A stretch of 55,158 bases of DNA. Origin: an uncultured Actinomycetes bacterium (lineage in GTDB: Bacteria > Actinomycetota > Actinomycetes > Nanopelagicales > Nanopelagicaceae). A model generated the notes under the pieces. It saw only the letters and a list, made by a program, of their open reading frames with translations. It had not been told where the DNA came from and did no database searches. The position numbers and the translations under genes were made by a program. Each line of letters opens with the position of its first letter. Position 1 is the stretch's first letter. This document shows, in pieces, positions 7,659-17,207 of the stretch. The stretch lies in the NCBI GenBank assembly GCA_903836945.1, contig CAILSO010000011.1:1-55158 (forward strand). The letters are read 5' to 3'.

Positions 7659-8537
7659 GTGAGCAAACCTTTTAAGCGCGAACCGGGAAGCCGGGTAATT
7701 CCTGCGTGGACTACTGGCAGCGGTGGCGAGAACTTTAAAGATATTACCTATCTAGTTGCCGAAGGCATGGCGAAAATAACAATTAATCGTCCCGAGGTTC
7801 GTAATGCTTTTCGCCCACAAACCCTCTTTGAATTACAAGAAGCTTTTGAACTTGCTCGTGATGATGATCAGGTTGGAGTAATTATCTTCACCGGTGCAGG
7901 AAGCGAAGCTTTCTGCTCTGGCGGCGACATCAATGTACGCGGCGATGATGGTTATCTTGGAACTGACAAGTTGGCCAGGAAAGGTATTGGCCGCTTAAAT
8001 GTTTTAGATTTGCAAATACAGATTCGTAGATTGCCAAAGCCAGTTGTTGCAATGGTTGCTGGTTGGGCTGTTGGCGGCGGACATGTCTTGCATGTTGTCT
8101 GCGATCTAACAATTGCCGCCGATAATGCAAAGTTTGGTCAGACCGGCCCAATGGTTGGTTCATTCGATGGTGGATATGGCGCCGGTCTACTTGCAGCACA
8201 TATCGGTCAGAAGAAGGCGCGCGAAATTTGGTTCTTGTGTCGTCAATACGATGCGGCTGAAGCGCTAGATATGGGACTTGTAAATACCGTTGTTCCGATT
8301 GCAGAACTAGAAGCGGAGACCGTTTCGTGGTGTCGCGAAATGTTGCGACATTCTCCGATGGCACTTCGCTTATTGAAGGCGGGACTAAATGCCGCCGATG
8401 ATGGCTTGGCTGGAGTTCAACAACTTGCCGGTGATGCCACGCTTCTCTTTTATATGACCGAAGAAGGCCAAGAAGGTCGCGATGCTTATAAAGAAAAGCG
8501 CGAACCCAATTTCGATAAGTTTCCAAAGCGTCCGTAA
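7659..8537 (+). CDS. menB: 1,4-dihydroxy-2-naphthoyl-CoA synthase
   Basis: A 292-residue crotonase-fold enzyme that cyclises o-succinylbenzoyl-CoA. The oxyanion-hole segment [15 protein letters not shown] (about residues 84-98) and [14 protein letters not shown] (about 164-177), with the catalytic aspartate, are diagnostic for MenB rather than general enoyl-CoA hydratases. The start is GTG 7659, with a strong AGGAGG at 7649-7654, a case where this genome does use a Shine-Dalgarno leader. It ends directly before menC. Confidence 0.96.
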   Translation: MSKPFKREPGSRVIPAWTTGSGGENFKDITYLVAEGMAKITINRPEVRNAFRPQTLFELQEAFELARDDDQVGVIIFTGAGSEAFCSGGDINVRGDDGYLGTDKLARKGIGRLNVLDLQIQIRRLPKPVVAMVAGWAVGGGHVLHVVCDLTIAADNAKFGQTGPMVGSFDGGYGAGLLAAHIGQKKAREIWFLCRQYDAAEALDMGLVNTVVPIAELEAETVSWCREMLRHSPMALRLLKAGLNAADDGLAGVQQLAGDATLLFYMTEEGQEGRDAYKEKREPNFDKFPKRP

Positions 8538-9515
8538 ATGTTCCAGCTAAACAAGGTCTTTCAAGATCTTGCGATTGTTTCGATTCCAACCAGAACATCT
8601 TTTCGCGGGGTTACTACTCGTGAAGCAGCGATCTTTCGCGGAGTAAATGGCTGGAGTGAATTTGCACCCTTTGTTGAGTATGACAAGTTTGAATCCCTAA
8701 CCTGGATGAAGGCGGCCTTGGAGGCTGCTTATAAACCCGCCCCAAAGATTTATCGAGATTCAATCGAAGTAAATGCCACTCTTCCAAGGGTTGAAGTAGA
8801 AAAGGTAGCCACAATCCTCGCCAGATTTCCTGGTGCTAAGACAATCAAAATCAAAGTTGATGATTTTGAAAACGATAATTATTTAGTTGAAGCAGCGCTG
8901 GAATACAACCCAGATGCAAAAATTAGATTAGATGTAAATGGCGGATGGAATTTAGAGGCTGCCTTATTAAATCTTTATAATTATCATCTTCGATTTGGAA
9001 ATGTCTTTGAATATATAGAACAACCAGTTTTAGAACTTTCGGATTTAGCGAAACTTAAAGCCGAGATCCCAATGAAGATCGCAGTAGATGAATCAATTCG
9101 CAAGGCGTTAAATAGTGATCTGAGTTTGCTAAAGGAATGCGCTGATCTCGCAATTATTAAGTGGGCTCCAGTTGGTGGCTTTGAACAATCAAAGAAGTTG
9201 ATCGAAGCAATCGGACTACCAGTTGTTATTTCGAGTGCCCTTGATACAGGAATCGGAATAGCTCATGGTTTAACTCTGGCGGCTAGTCAGAAGGAATTAA
9301 ATTTTGCTTGCGGTCTTGGAACTATCTCGCTTTTGGAAGGCGATATTGTGAGCCAGGCGCTCGAAATCATTGATGGAAAGTTAAAGGTTGGTGCGCACGT
9401 GCCTAATGAAGAACTTCTACTGAAGTACCAGGCAGCTCCAGAACGTAGACTCTGGTGGGAAGAGCGAATTACAACAACCTGGGCGGAGGGAGATTTCGAT
9501 GAGTACCTCAACTGA
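8538..9515 (+). CDS. menC: o-Succinylbenzoate synthase
   Basis: A 325-residue enolase-superfamily enzyme that dehydrates SHCHC to o-succinylbenzoate. Catalytic elements are visible: KIKVDD (about residue 112, the KxK lysines), RLDVNGGW (metal ligand Asp near 135), EYIEQPV (Glu near 163), AVDES (near 188) and the second lysine in IIKWAPVGG (near 212). It starts at the base after the menB stop and overlaps menD by 17 bases. Confidence 0.93.
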   Translation: MFQLNKVFQDLAIVSIPTRTSFRGVTTREAAIFRGVNGWSEFAPFVEYDKFESLTWMKAALEAAYKPAPKIYRDSIEVNATLPRVEVEKVATILARFPGAKTIKIKVDDFENDNYLVEAALEYNPDAKIRLDVNGGWNLEAALLNLYNYHLRFGNVFEYIEQPVLELSDLAKLKAEIPMKIAVDESIRKALNSDLSLLKECADLAIIKWAPVGGFEQSKKLIEAIGLPVVISSALDTGIGIAHGLTLAASQKELNFACGLGTISLLEGDIVSQALEIIDGKLKVGAHVPNEELLLKYQAAPERRLWWEERITTTWAEGDFDEYLN

Positions 9516-11067
9516 TCTCGCCCGAAATACCGTCCGGCAACTTATCGAAAAGGGCGTCTCTAACTTCGTCCTAAGTCCTGGTTCACGCAATGCGCCAATT
9601 TCTATTGCCTTAGTTGAAGCTGAAGCCAAGGGTTTAATTGAATTACATATTAAGTTAGATGAAAGAGGGGCAGCCTTTTTCGCCTTAGGAATATCAAAGG
9701 CAACTGACCAATATGTTGCAGTTATCTGCACCAGTGGAACCGCGGTGGCAAATTATCATCCCGCAGCGATTGAAGCGCTTCACGCAAATAACAAACTCAT
9801 CTTTATAACGGCAGATCGGCCACTTCGATTACGTAATACCGGCTCTAATCAGACGACTAATCAAGTAGATATTTTTCCTGGCGTTATCTGCCACGATGTA
9901 AGCGCTCCAATAGAAATTCAACTCAGTGGCGGGCCGATCCAATTAAATCTGCAATTTGATGAGCCGCTCTTACCTAATAACAATTCCGATTGGCTATCTG
10001 GAATTAAAATTGCACCCACGAGCGCCAGGGTTCCAACCCAAGAAAAGATCGAAGTAACAGGTAATGGGCTAGTCATTATTGGACATGATTGCGCGGGAAT
10101 TTCAAAAGAAGTTATTAGAGAGTTCGTTTCAAAGCTTGAGCTTCCCGTTATTGCCGAGGATCCCATCTCGTTTCCAAACGCGATCGCGCATGCGGCGCTC
10201 TTTCTGGCAGATGAAAAGGTTCGTGAATACTTAAAGCCGGATTATGTTTTCATTATCGGGCGAACGACCTTATCGCGCAGTATCAATAATCTGATTGCGA
10301 CAATTGATACGCAATATGTGATTGATTCGCGAGTAAGTAAAGTGGATACAGCGCGTACTGCGACAAAAGTTTTTGCCACTCTTCCACTCGTAACCGTTGA
10401 TACCAATAACCCAAGTTGGGTTGGTGATTGGAACGAGGCGGCTCGAATCTGCGGTGAACTCGTTGGACAATTAAATAACTGGAGTGAACAAAGCGCCAGC
10501 CAAACGATTGCTAAAGAACTTCCAGATTCATCAGCGCTCTTTGTTGGATCTTCACGCCCAATTAGAGATATCGAAGCCTTTGCCAAACCACGAGGCGGGA
10601 TAGAAGTTTTTGCCAATCGAGGCCTAGCTGGAATTGATGGAAATCTCTCTACCATTTTTGGAATTGCGAACCAATTTGAAAATACTTTCGCAATTATTGG
10701 AGATCTCACTTTTTTACATGACTTATCTGCGTTGATCAATTTACCCAAGGCAAAATTAACTATCTTTTTGATTGATAATAATGGTGGTGGAATTTTCTCC
10801 ACACTGTCCCAAGCAGGTGTAGTCGGATTTGAGAAGATCTTTGGCACGCCGCAGAATCAAGATATTGCAAAGATCCTAAGTGGCTTTTCCATCAAGAATG
10901 AAAAGGTGAAGAGCCTTTCAGATTTAAAGCGATCAATGGTGCGAGATGTAAATGAAATTAAGTTTGAAATTCTAGAAATGCCAACTCGCGAAGAAAATGC
11001 GAGTGAGTTAAAGAAACTTTACGAGCTTGTTTCAAGCGCCTTACGCATCGGTTTTAACTTAGCCTGA
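9499..11067 (+). CDS. menD: SEPHCHC synthase (thiamine diphosphate enzyme)
   Basis: A 522-residue ThDP-dependent synthase that joins 2-oxoglutarate to isochorismate. N-terminal SPGSRNAPISIAL (about residues 26-38) and the cofactor-activating glutamate in LDERGAAFF (near 53) are typical. The ThDP-Mg motif runs from GDLTFLHDLSAL to IDNNGGGIF (about 398-430). GGAGGGAG lies just upstream of ATG 9499, inside menC. Its last 49 bases overlap the 3' end of menF on the other strand. Confidence 0.95.
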   Translation: MSTSTDLARNTVRQLIEKGVSNFVLSPGSRNAPISIALVEAEAKGLIELHIKLDERGAAFFALGISKATDQYVAVICTSGTAVANYHPAAIEALHANNKLIFITADRPLRLRNTGSNQTTNQVDIFPGVICHDVSAPIEIQLSGGPIQLNLQFDEPLLPNNNSDWLSGIKIAPTSARVPTQEKIEVTGNGLVIIGHDCAGISKEVIREFVSKLELPVIAEDPISFPNAIAHAALFLADEKVREYLKPDYVFIIGRTTLSRSINNLIATIDTQYVIDSRVSKVDTARTATKVFATLPLVTVDTNNPSWVGDWNEAARICGELVGQLNNWSEQSASQTIAKELPDSSALFVGSSRPIRDIEAFAKPRGGIEVFANRGLAGIDGNLSTIFGIANQFENTFAIIGDLTFLHDLSALINLPKAKLTIFLIDNNGGGIFSTLSQAGVVGFEKIFGTPQNQDIAKILSGFSIKNEKVKSLSDLKRSMVRDVNEIKFEILEMPTREENASELKKLYELVSSALRIGFNLA

Positions 11068-12254
11068 CTCTCTTCAAGCTCTTCTGCTGGTACCGATCCA
11101 GCAACGATCCCGCAGCCAGCGTAAATCTGCATACTCTTATGATCACTCGAGAGTTGCCCAGTACGTAAAGCAATTCCAATTTCGCCATCGCCATGCCAAT
11201 CAACCCATCCTACGGGACCGGCATAACGGCCGCGATTCATCGACTCCAACTCTTTAATAACAGCTTTCGCCTTTGGTGTTGGGGTGCCGCAAACTGCGGC
11301 AGATGGGTGAAGTGATGCAATAACAGTGAAAATATCAACCGGGGTAACGGATTCGTTAATCACACCAGTTACATCGGTGGCTAAGTGCATGACATTTGCC
11401 AAGTGCAAGACAAAGGGAACTTCTGGAACGTTAGTGGAAGAACAAAAAGGTGCCAGCGCATCGGCGACCGAACGAACCGCGTACTCATGTTCTTCTAGGT
11501 CCTTTGATGATTTAGCAAGCGATGCTGCCAAAGCTAAATCCTTAGCTTCATCGCCTGTCATCTTGATGGTTCCGGCTAAGACTCTAGATGTCACAAGTAA
11601 CTTACTTAAACGAACTAATAATTCCGGAGTAGCACCAATTATATTAGAGACTAGAAAAACCCAGGTGGTTGGGTAATTATCAATTAGATAATTAATTAGA
11701 GCCCGCTTTGATATTTCTGTATTTGATTTTGCAATTAGATCTCTAGCGAGTACTACTTTATCGAGTTCGCCATTCTTAATTTTTTCAACGGCGGTTGCTA
11801 CTCGAGATTTCCAATCTTCATCAGAGAGCGATCCCACATCAAAGGTGATCTCGCCACCCTTTGCGAGAACTGAAAGTTTATTTAAATTTGGTTGGGCATC
11901 TTGCCCCACCCAAGTAATCCAAGATTTACCAGCCTTCTGACCAATCACAACTTTTGGAATAACTAAACGGGATTCTTCATTTTCATCAAAAGAAAAAGAG
12001 GTAAAGAGAATGGGACCGGTGCCACTTCCATGCACATGATTTTGAATTTTAAGTCCGGCTAATTGTTGTTGCCACCAATTTCTGGCATCGTTAAAACGAT
12101 TTGCGCCACTTACGCTGGTGCTTTGCCATTCGCCAAAACCAATTAGGCCATCGCCTCCGCGAATCCAGGAGGCAGAAATTTCATCGCCAGCAACTTCGAT
12201 TAAATGAAGTTGTGGGTGCTCACCTAAAAGTTCAGTTGTGAAGGACTGTGGCAT
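11019..12254 (-). CDS. menF: Isochorismate synthase
   Basis: A 411-residue chorismate-binding enzyme that commits chorismate to menaquinone synthesis. The C-terminal catalytic half shows KVVLARD (about 163), TPELLVR (about 205), LHPSAAVCGTPTPKA (about 312-326) and the magnesium-site segment GCGIVAGSVPAEELEE (about 379-394). The N-terminal 120 residues are less conserved, as usual. Its 3' end runs 49 bases into menD on the opposite strand, so the two mRNAs would be complementary there. It lies 18 bases after bioY and may be cotranscribed with it. A salicylate synthase is less likely in this men context. Confidence 0.92.
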   Translation of the reverse strand: MPQSFTTELLGEHPQLHLIEVAGDEISASWIRGGDGLIGFGEWQSTSVSGANRFNDARNWWQQQLAGLKIQNHVHGSGTGPILFTSFSFDENEESRLVIPKVVIGQKAGKSWITWVGQDAQPNLNKLSVLAKGGEITFDVGSLSDEDWKSRVATAVEKIKNGELDKVVLARDLIAKSNTEISKRALINYLIDNYPTTWVFLVSNIIGATPELLVRLSKLLVTSRVLAGTIKMTGDEAKDLALAASLAKSSKDLEEHEYAVRSVADALAPFCSSTNVPEVPFVLHLANVMHLATDVTGVINESVTPVDIFTVIASLHPSAAVCGTPTPKAKAVIKELESMNRGRYAGPVGWVDWHGDGEIGIALRTGQLSSDHKSMQIYAGCGIVAGSVPAEELEESQAKLKPMRKALETSS

Positions 12255-12272
12255 TTTTGGGCGCAGAATTTA

Positions 12273-12848
12273 TTAGCGCTTTGGCACAAGGCGCCAGATC
12301 ATCGGAAGCGCCGTGCTTGCGATTGCAACCTTTAGAAATTCACCAAGTAAAAATGGCGTAAATCCCTTTGCAATAGCCCAGCTCCAACTTTGACCTGAAA
12401 CATGATGTAGCCAGAAAAGGCCAAAGCTAAAGATGATGGCATTTCCCAAAATCATGGTTGGGATGGCTGTTGAAATTCGTTGATCCCATTTGCGACCGGC
12501 TAGGGCTCCGATAACTAGCGAGGCAATAAGCATTCCGATCAAATATCCACCAGTTGCGCCAACAACCTTTGCTAATCCATGTGAACCAGATGCGAAAAGT
12601 GGTGCGCCAGCGATACCCATTAATAAGTAGAAGGCAAATGTAGTGAAACCAAGTGACGCGCCATAGGCAGTTCCGAGAAGTAATACCGCAAGGGTTTGAC
12701 CAGTAACTGGAACTGGAGAGCCAGGAATTGGAAATGAAATCTGAGCCATTACGCCTAAGAAAATTATTCCTAAAAGAACTAATGACAATTTAGTAACCGC
12801 GCTTGTGCGCGGGATCACTGCGGTACGTAGTGTGTTTACTTGGGACAC
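12273..12848 (-). CDS. bioY: Biotin transporter substrate-binding subunit BioY
   Basis: A 191-residue ECF-type S component with six membrane segments. FPIPGSPVPVTGQTLAVLL (about residues 40-58) and the glycine-rich GATGGYLIG motif are typical of BioY. The frame opens at ATG 12890, but GTG 12848 is preferred. It has GGTGGAG six bases before it, and the only -10-like box (TATTCT, 12892-12897 minus) would start transcription just inside the longer form. No bioM or bioN is nearby, so it would act alone or with an ECF module encoded elsewhere. Biotin uptake suggests dependence on external biotin, which this window cannot prove. Confidence 0.88.
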   Translation of the reverse strand: MSQVNTLRTAVIPRTSAVTKLSLVLLGIIFLGVMAQISFPIPGSPVPVTGQTLAVLLLGTAYGASLGFTTFAFYLLMGIAGAPLFASGSHGLAKVVGATGGYLIGMLIASLVIGALAGRKWDQRISTAIPTMILGNAIIFSFGLFWLHHVSGQSWSWAIAKGFTPFLLGEFLKVAIASTALPMIWRLVPKR

Positions 12849-12890
12849 GAGATTCTCCACCTTCGATTTGTAGTCAGAGCCTACTCCCAT

Positions 12891-12897
12891 AAGAATA
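12891..12897. promoter_or_regulatory. Overlapping divergent -10 boxes for bioY and menG
   Basis: On the plus strand AAGAAT (12891-12896) lies six bases before GTG 12903 of menG. On the minus strand the same bases read TATTCT (12897-12892), suited to a bioY transcript with a short leader carrying GGTGGAG. Polymerase could occupy only one orientation at a time. No classical -35 match is evident. Confidence 0.45.
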
Positions 12898-12902
12898 TAC
12901 GC

Positions 12903-13595
12903 GTGAGTAGAGCGGATTTAGGCAAGGAGCCGGAGGAAGTTTCGGCGATGTTTGATGGCGTTGCCCGCCGCTATGACATCCTCAACGATCTACTAAGCCT
13001 TGGTCGCACAAAAGCCTGGCGCAAAGTTGCCACTGCAACAATTTCACCAAAGCCTGGAATGAAAATTCTAGATATCGCTGCCGGAACTGGTTCTTCAAGT
13101 AGACCACTTGCTGATGCCGGCGCGGATGTAATTCCATTAGATTTTTCAAAGGGAATGTTAGATGCCGGGCGCAAACGTCATCCCGATTTAAAATTTACCC
13201 AAGGCGATGCTTTAAATCTGCCATTTAAAAATAATGAGTTTGATGTAACAACAATTTCCTTTGGTCTGCGAAATACTGCCGTTACCAAAGCAGCTCTTAA
13301 AGAGGCGCTACGTGTTACAAAATCTGGTGGGCGAATTGTTGTTGTTGAATTCTCCCAACCAGTCAATTTTATTTTTCGCACATTATATATGCGCTATCTA
13401 ATGCGTGCCCTTCCCGTGATTGCGCGGAAGGTTTCGGCTAATCCCGATGCATATGTTTATTTGGCGGAGTCGATTATGGCCTGGCCAAATCAATCTAACC
13501 TGGCAGCGATCCTCAAGGAGGCTGGCTGGGAGCGAGTTGGCTGGCAGAACCTGACCTTTGGAATTGTTGCTATCCACAGCGGCTACAAGTCCTAG
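12903..13595 (+). CDS. menG: Demethylmenaquinone methyltransferase
   Basis: A 230-residue class I SAM methyltransferase of the UbiE/MenG family, catalysing the last step to menaquinone. FDGVARRYDILNDLLSLG (about 17-34) and the SAM motif ILDIAAGTGSSSRPL (about 59-73) identify it, with FGLRNT near 122 in motif III. GTG 12903 is chosen because MSRADLGKEPEEVSAMFDGV aligns with the usual start and an AAGAAT box lies six bases upstream. The longer open frame from 12840 has no support. Confidence 0.92.
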   Translation: MSRADLGKEPEEVSAMFDGVARRYDILNDLLSLGRTKAWRKVATATISPKPGMKILDIAAGTGSSSRPLADAGADVIPLDFSKGMLDAGRKRHPDLKFTQGDALNLPFKNNEFDVTTISFGLRNTAVTKAALKEALRVTKSGGRIVVVEFSQPVNFIFRTLYMRYLMRALPVIARKVSANPDAYVYLAESIMAWPNQSNLAAILKEAGWERVGWQNLTFGIVAIHSGYKS

Positions 13596-13670
13596 CAAGT
13601 TCATCAAATCGTTACTCTTTATATAAGTGATAGCCACCACACTTCCTTCGAAAGAGCTACCGAAACCCCT

Positions 13671-13676
13671 TAGAAT
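13671..13676 (+). promoter_or_regulatory. -10 box of leaderless nuo operon promoter
   Basis: TAGAAT, then CAAACC, then GTG 13683 of nuoA. The six-base gap predicts that the whole complex I transcript starts at the nuoA start codon. The 87-base spacer after menG holds no gene. Confidence 0.6.
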
Positions 13677-13682
13677 CAAACC

Positions 13683-14042
13683 GTGAATCCATATGTACCA
13701 ATTCTCGTAATTGGGGCGATCGGCTTCGGCTTTGCAGCATTCTCTGTTGTTGCCGCAGCCCTAACTGGGCCAAAGCGTTATAACCGCGCGAAGTTAGATG
13801 CATATGAATGTGGAATCGAACCCTCACCACAAGCAGCCGGTGGCGGTCGTTTCCCAGTCAAGTATTTCCTTACTGCGATGCTATTTATCGTCTTTGATAT
13901 TGAAATAGTTTTCTTATATCCATGGGCGGTTTCATTCGACCAACTTGGATTGTTTGGCCTAATAGAGATGGCCATCTTTATCGCTACTGTCTTTGTTGCA
14001 TATGCATATGTATGGCGTCGCGGTGGATTGGAATGGGATTAA
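13683..14042 (+). CDS. nuoA: NADH-quinone oxidoreductase subunit A
   Basis: A 119-residue membrane subunit with three transmembrane segments. AKLDAYECGIEPSPQAAG (about residues 38-55) contains the conserved cysteine loop of NuoA. FDIEIVFLYPWA (about 72-83) lies in the second membrane helix and is nearly invariant. It is the first gene of the complex I operon and is read from a GTG with a six-base -10 gap. Three bases separate it from nuoB. Confidence 0.95.
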   Translation: MNPYVPILVIGAIGFGFAAFSVVAAALTGPKRYNRAKLDAYECGIEPSPQAAGGGRFPVKYFLTAMLFIVFDIEIVFLYPWAVSFDQLGLFGLIEMAIFIATVFVAYAYVWRRGGLEWD

Positions 14043-14045
14043 GCA

Positions 14046-14600
14046 ATGGGCCTAGAAGAAAATTTACCTAGCGGCTTTGCACTAACCACAGTTGAAAAAC
14101 TTGCTGGTTATATGCGCACTGGTTCGCTCTGGCCAGCAACATTTGGTTTAGCTTGTTGTGCAATCGAGATGATGGCATTTGGCGGTGGCCGTCACGATGC
14201 CGCGAGATTTGGCATGGAAGTTTTTCGGGCATCACCTCGCCAAGCAGATTTAATGATTGTTGCCGGCCGCGTCTCTAACAAGATGGCACCAGTTCTTCGT
14301 CAGATTTACGATCAAATGGCGGCGCCAAAGTGGGTAATCTCAATGGGAGCCTGCGCTTCATCTGGTGGCATGTTTAATAACTATGCGATTGTTCAAGGCG
14401 TAGATCACGTAGTTCCAGTTGATATTTATCTACCAGGCTGCCCACCACGTCCAGAAATGTTGATTGATGCAATTCTTAAACTTCACTCATTGATCGATGA
14501 TGAGAAGCTTGGTGTAAATCGCGAGCGAGTAATTCGCGAAGTTGAAGCGGCTGCGCTCGCAGCAAAGCCAACTCACCAACTAAAGGGTCTGCTTGCATGA
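14046..14600 (+). CDS. nuoB: NADH-quinone oxidoreductase subunit B (N2 cluster)
   Basis: A 184-residue peripheral-arm subunit that binds cluster N2, the last iron-sulfur centre before menaquinone. The ligands are visible in [12 protein letters not shown] (tandem cysteines near residues 37-38), [10 protein letters not shown] (near 102) and LPGCPPRPE (near 132). Length is normal. It overlaps nuoC by four bases (ATGA). Confidence 0.97.
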   Translation: MGLEENLPSGFALTTVEKLAGYMRTGSLWPATFGLACCAIEMMAFGGGRHDAARFGMEVFRASPRQADLMIVAGRVSNKMAPVLRQIYDQMAAPKWVISMGACASSGGMFNNYAIVQGVDHVVPVDIYLPGCPPRPEMLIDAILKLHSLIDDEKLGVNRERVIREVEAAALAAKPTHQLKGLLA

Positions 14601-15235
14601 GCCAAGATCAAGGCCTTTTTGGCGTGCACGGCACAGGCGATACCTCTGGTTTCGGTGGTTTAGTTCGCTCTGCAATTTCAGTTGGTTCGGCCGAGCGCCC
14701 ATACGGAAGTTATTTTGATGATGTTGCCGACGAACTTGAACGTGCGTATCCAGATTTCAATGATGCGATCGAACGCATCGTTGTTGATCGCGGTGAATTA
14801 ACACTTCACATTAAGGCCGCAAAATTACAAGAGGTGGCTTTAAAGCTTCGTGATACACCTTCACTTCGTTTTGAAATGTGTATGGGTGTAAGTGGTGTGC
14901 ACTATCCAGAAGATTCTGGTCGGGAATTACATGCGGTCTATCCATTACTTTCATTAACCCACAATCGCCGAATTCGATTGGAAGTTAGCGTTCCGCAAAA
15001 CCATCCTCACATCCCAACTCTTGTTGAAGTTTGGGGCGGAAATAATTGGCACGAACGTGAGACCTTTGACATGTTCGGAATTATTTTTGATGGCCATCCA
15101 GGATTAACTCGTATCTTGATGCCAGATGATTGGCCAGGACATCCACAACGTAAGGATTATCCACTTGGTGGAATTCCTATCGAGTACAAGGGTGCAACCG
15201 TGCCGGCTCCTTCAGAACGTAGGTCATACCGATGA
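14597..15235 (+). CDS. nuoC: NADH-quinone oxidoreductase subunit C
   Basis: A 212-residue hydrophilic subunit of the quinone-reducing module. The signature [20 protein letters not shown] (about residues 151-170) and [15 protein letters not shown] (about 177-191) are clear. The first 30 residues are variable and Gly-rich. It is separate from nuoD, unlike the fused NuoCD of enterobacteria. ATGA overlaps link it to both neighbours. Confidence 0.95.
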   Translation: MSQDQGLFGVHGTGDTSGFGGLVRSAISVGSAERPYGSYFDDVADELERAYPDFNDAIERIVVDRGELTLHIKAAKLQEVALKLRDTPSLRFEMCMGVSGVHYPEDSGRELHAVYPLLSLTHNRRIRLEVSVPQNHPHIPTLVEVWGGNNWHERETFDMFGIIFDGHPGLTRILMPDDWPGHPQRKDYPLGGIPIEYKGATVPAPSERRSYR

Positions 15236-16578
15236 CAACAAATTTCACTAAGGATTCATATGCACCTTCGCAAGAGACAACCGAAGGTCGCGTTTATGCC
15301 GTTACCGGTGGCGATTGGGATTCACTCGTAACCGAAATTGGCCAAACAAAAGAGGAACGTGTTGTTGTAAATATGGGACCACAACATCCATCAACACATG
15401 GTGTTCTTCGTTTGGTCCTAGAACTTGAAGGCGAAACTATTACCGAAGCTCGAGCTGGAATTGGTTATCTTCACACCGGCATTGAGAAGAACTGCGAGTA
15501 TCGCACTTGGACCCAAGGCGTTACATATGTAACCCGTATGGATTACCTAGCCCCACTCTTTAATGAAACCGCATATTGCCTCTCTCTTGAGAAGCTACTT
15601 GGAATTACCGAACAAATCCCAGAACGCGCGAGCCAAATTCGTGTTCTGATGATGGAGTTAAATCGCATTTCCTCTCACATGGTCGCTCTTGGTACCGGTG
15701 CCCTCGAACTTGGCGCACTCTCACCAATGATCTTTGCTTTCCGCGAGAGAGAGTTAGTTCTAGATCTCTTTGAAATGATCTCGGGTCTACGTATGAATAT
15801 GGCCTACATCAGACCAGGTGGCGTTGCGCAAGATTTGCCACAAGGAGCTACCGCCAAGATTCGCAAAACCGTTAAGCAACTGCGACATAACTTTAAAGAT
15901 AATGAGAAGTTGTTAATCGGCAACACCATCTGGATGAAGCGCACTCAAAATATTGGCTATCTCGATCTAGCCGGTTGCACCACCCTTGGAGTTACTGGAC
16001 CAGTTTTACGCTCCACTGGCTTACCTTGGGATCTGCGAAAGACCCAACCATATTGCGGCTATGAAAATTATGATTTTGAAGTAATCACTAACAACACTTG
16101 TGATGTTTATGGACGCTTCTTAATCAGAATGGCCGAACTCGAACAATCACTTCGAATCGTTGAACAAGCTTGTGACAAGTTAGATAAATCCCAAGGCCAG
16201 CCAGTCATGGTCGAAGATAAGAAGATTGCTTGGCCGGCCCAACTTTCAATCGGCGCAGATGGCCAAGGAAATTCTCTCGAACATATTCGCGAGATTATGG
16301 GTGAATCAATGGAAGCTTTGATTCATCACTTCAAGATCGTTACCGAAGGTTTTCGAGTACCTGCCGGACAGGCTTATGTTCCAATCGAATCTCCACGCGG
16401 AGAAGTCGGCGTTCATTTGGTTTCAGATGGTGGTACCCGTCCTTATCGCGTTCACTTCCGCGAACCATCATTTAATAACTTACAAGCAACCGCTGCGATG
16501 TCAGAAGGCGGCATGATCGCTGACATCATCGGAGCTATTGCATCAATCGATCCAGTTATGGGTGGGGTAGATAGATAA
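15232..16578 (+). CDS. nuoD: NADH-quinone oxidoreductase subunit D
   Basis: A 448-residue 49-kDa-type subunit lining the quinone pocket. [20 protein letters not shown] (about residues 48-67) contains the conserved histidines near the quinone head. EKNCEYRTW (about 86-94) and [15 protein letters not shown] (about 388-402) are typical. About 40 N-terminal residues precede the conserved core. It shares one base with nuoE (TAATG). Confidence 0.96.
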   Translation: MTTNFTKDSYAPSQETTEGRVYAVTGGDWDSLVTEIGQTKEERVVVNMGPQHPSTHGVLRLVLELEGETITEARAGIGYLHTGIEKNCEYRTWTQGVTYVTRMDYLAPLFNETAYCLSLEKLLGITEQIPERASQIRVLMMELNRISSHMVALGTGALELGALSPMIFAFRERELVLDLFEMISGLRMNMAYIRPGGVAQDLPQGATAKIRKTVKQLRHNFKDNEKLLIGNTIWMKRTQNIGYLDLAGCTTLGVTGPVLRSTGLPWDLRKTQPYCGYENYDFEVITNNTCDVYGRFLIRMAELEQSLRIVEQACDKLDKSQGQPVMVEDKKIAWPAQLSIGADGQGNSLEHIREIMGESMEALIHHFKIVTEGFRVPAGQAYVPIESPRGEVGVHLVSDGGTRPYRVHFREPSFNNLQATAAMSEGGMIADIIGAIASIDPVMGGVDR

Positions 16579-17207
16579 TGAATTTCACACCAGAACAATT
16601 AGAGATCATGGACAAGATCATTGCAAGGTATCCACGCTCTCGTTCTGCCATTATGCCTTTGCTTCACTATGTTCAAGCTTTGGATGGTTATGTAACCCCA
16701 CGTGGAATTGAAACTATTGCGGAAAAGCTAAATCTTGAAACTGCAGAAGTAACGGCGGTCTCAAGTTTCTACACTCAATATCGCACCGAACCTGCTGGCG
16801 AATATCACGTTGGCGTTTGTATCAATACTCTCTGCGCAGTAATGGGCGGCGATGAAATTTACAAATCCGTGAGCGAACATCTTGGAATTGAAAATCACGA
16901 AACAACTAAAGATGGAAAAGTTTCGCTTGAAAGAATTGAATGCAACGCGGCCTGTGATTACGCACCTGTAGTCATGGTCAATTGGGAGTTTTACGATAAT
17001 CAAACCCCACAAAGTGTTAAAGATTTGGTTGATGCGGCTCGTGCCGGCAATCCACCAGCCCCCACTCGTGGTCCGAGCAAACTTCGTACCTGGAAAGAAA
17101 ATTCCGCAGTACTCGCGGGGCTAAGTGATGGATTGGCTAACGAAGGTCTCTCCGCTGGCGAAGCCACACTTCGCGGCTTGAATATTTCAAAGGGAGCCGG
17201 AAAATAA
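16578..17207 (+). CDS. nuoE: NADH-quinone oxidoreductase subunit E (N1a [2Fe-2S])
   Basis: A 209-residue thioredoxin-like ferredoxin subunit of the NADH module. The four cluster cysteines are in VCINTLCAVMG (near residues 80 and 85) and IECNAACDYAP (near 121 and 125). A C-terminal extension of about 50 residues, rich in Ala, Gly and Pro, follows the core, as in other actinobacteria. It is joined by TAATG to nuoF. Confidence 0.95.
   Translation: MNFTPEQLEIMDKIIARYPRSRSAIMPLLHYVQALDGYVTPRGIETIAEKLNLETAEVTAVSSFYTQYRTEPAGEYHVGVCINTLCAVMGGDEIYKSVSEHLGIENHETTKDGKVSLERIECNAACDYAPVVMVNWEFYDNQTPQSVKDLVDAARAGNPPAPTRGPSKLRTWKENSAVLAGLSDGLANEGLSAGEATLRGLNISKGAGK

Noticed and set aside
7930-8598. 222-codon open frame opposite menB
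   Set aside because: It is His/Arg/Gln-rich with no recognisable domain and is a codon-bias shadow of menB.
11019-11067. Assembly frameshift as the cause of the menD/menF overlap
   Set aside because: Both proteins have normal lengths and C-terminal sequence, so a real overlap is simpler, though it remains to be tested.
12849-12890. Longer BioY start at ATG 12890
   Set aside because: Transcription from the only -10-like box would begin just after that ATG, while GTG 12848 has a ribosome site.
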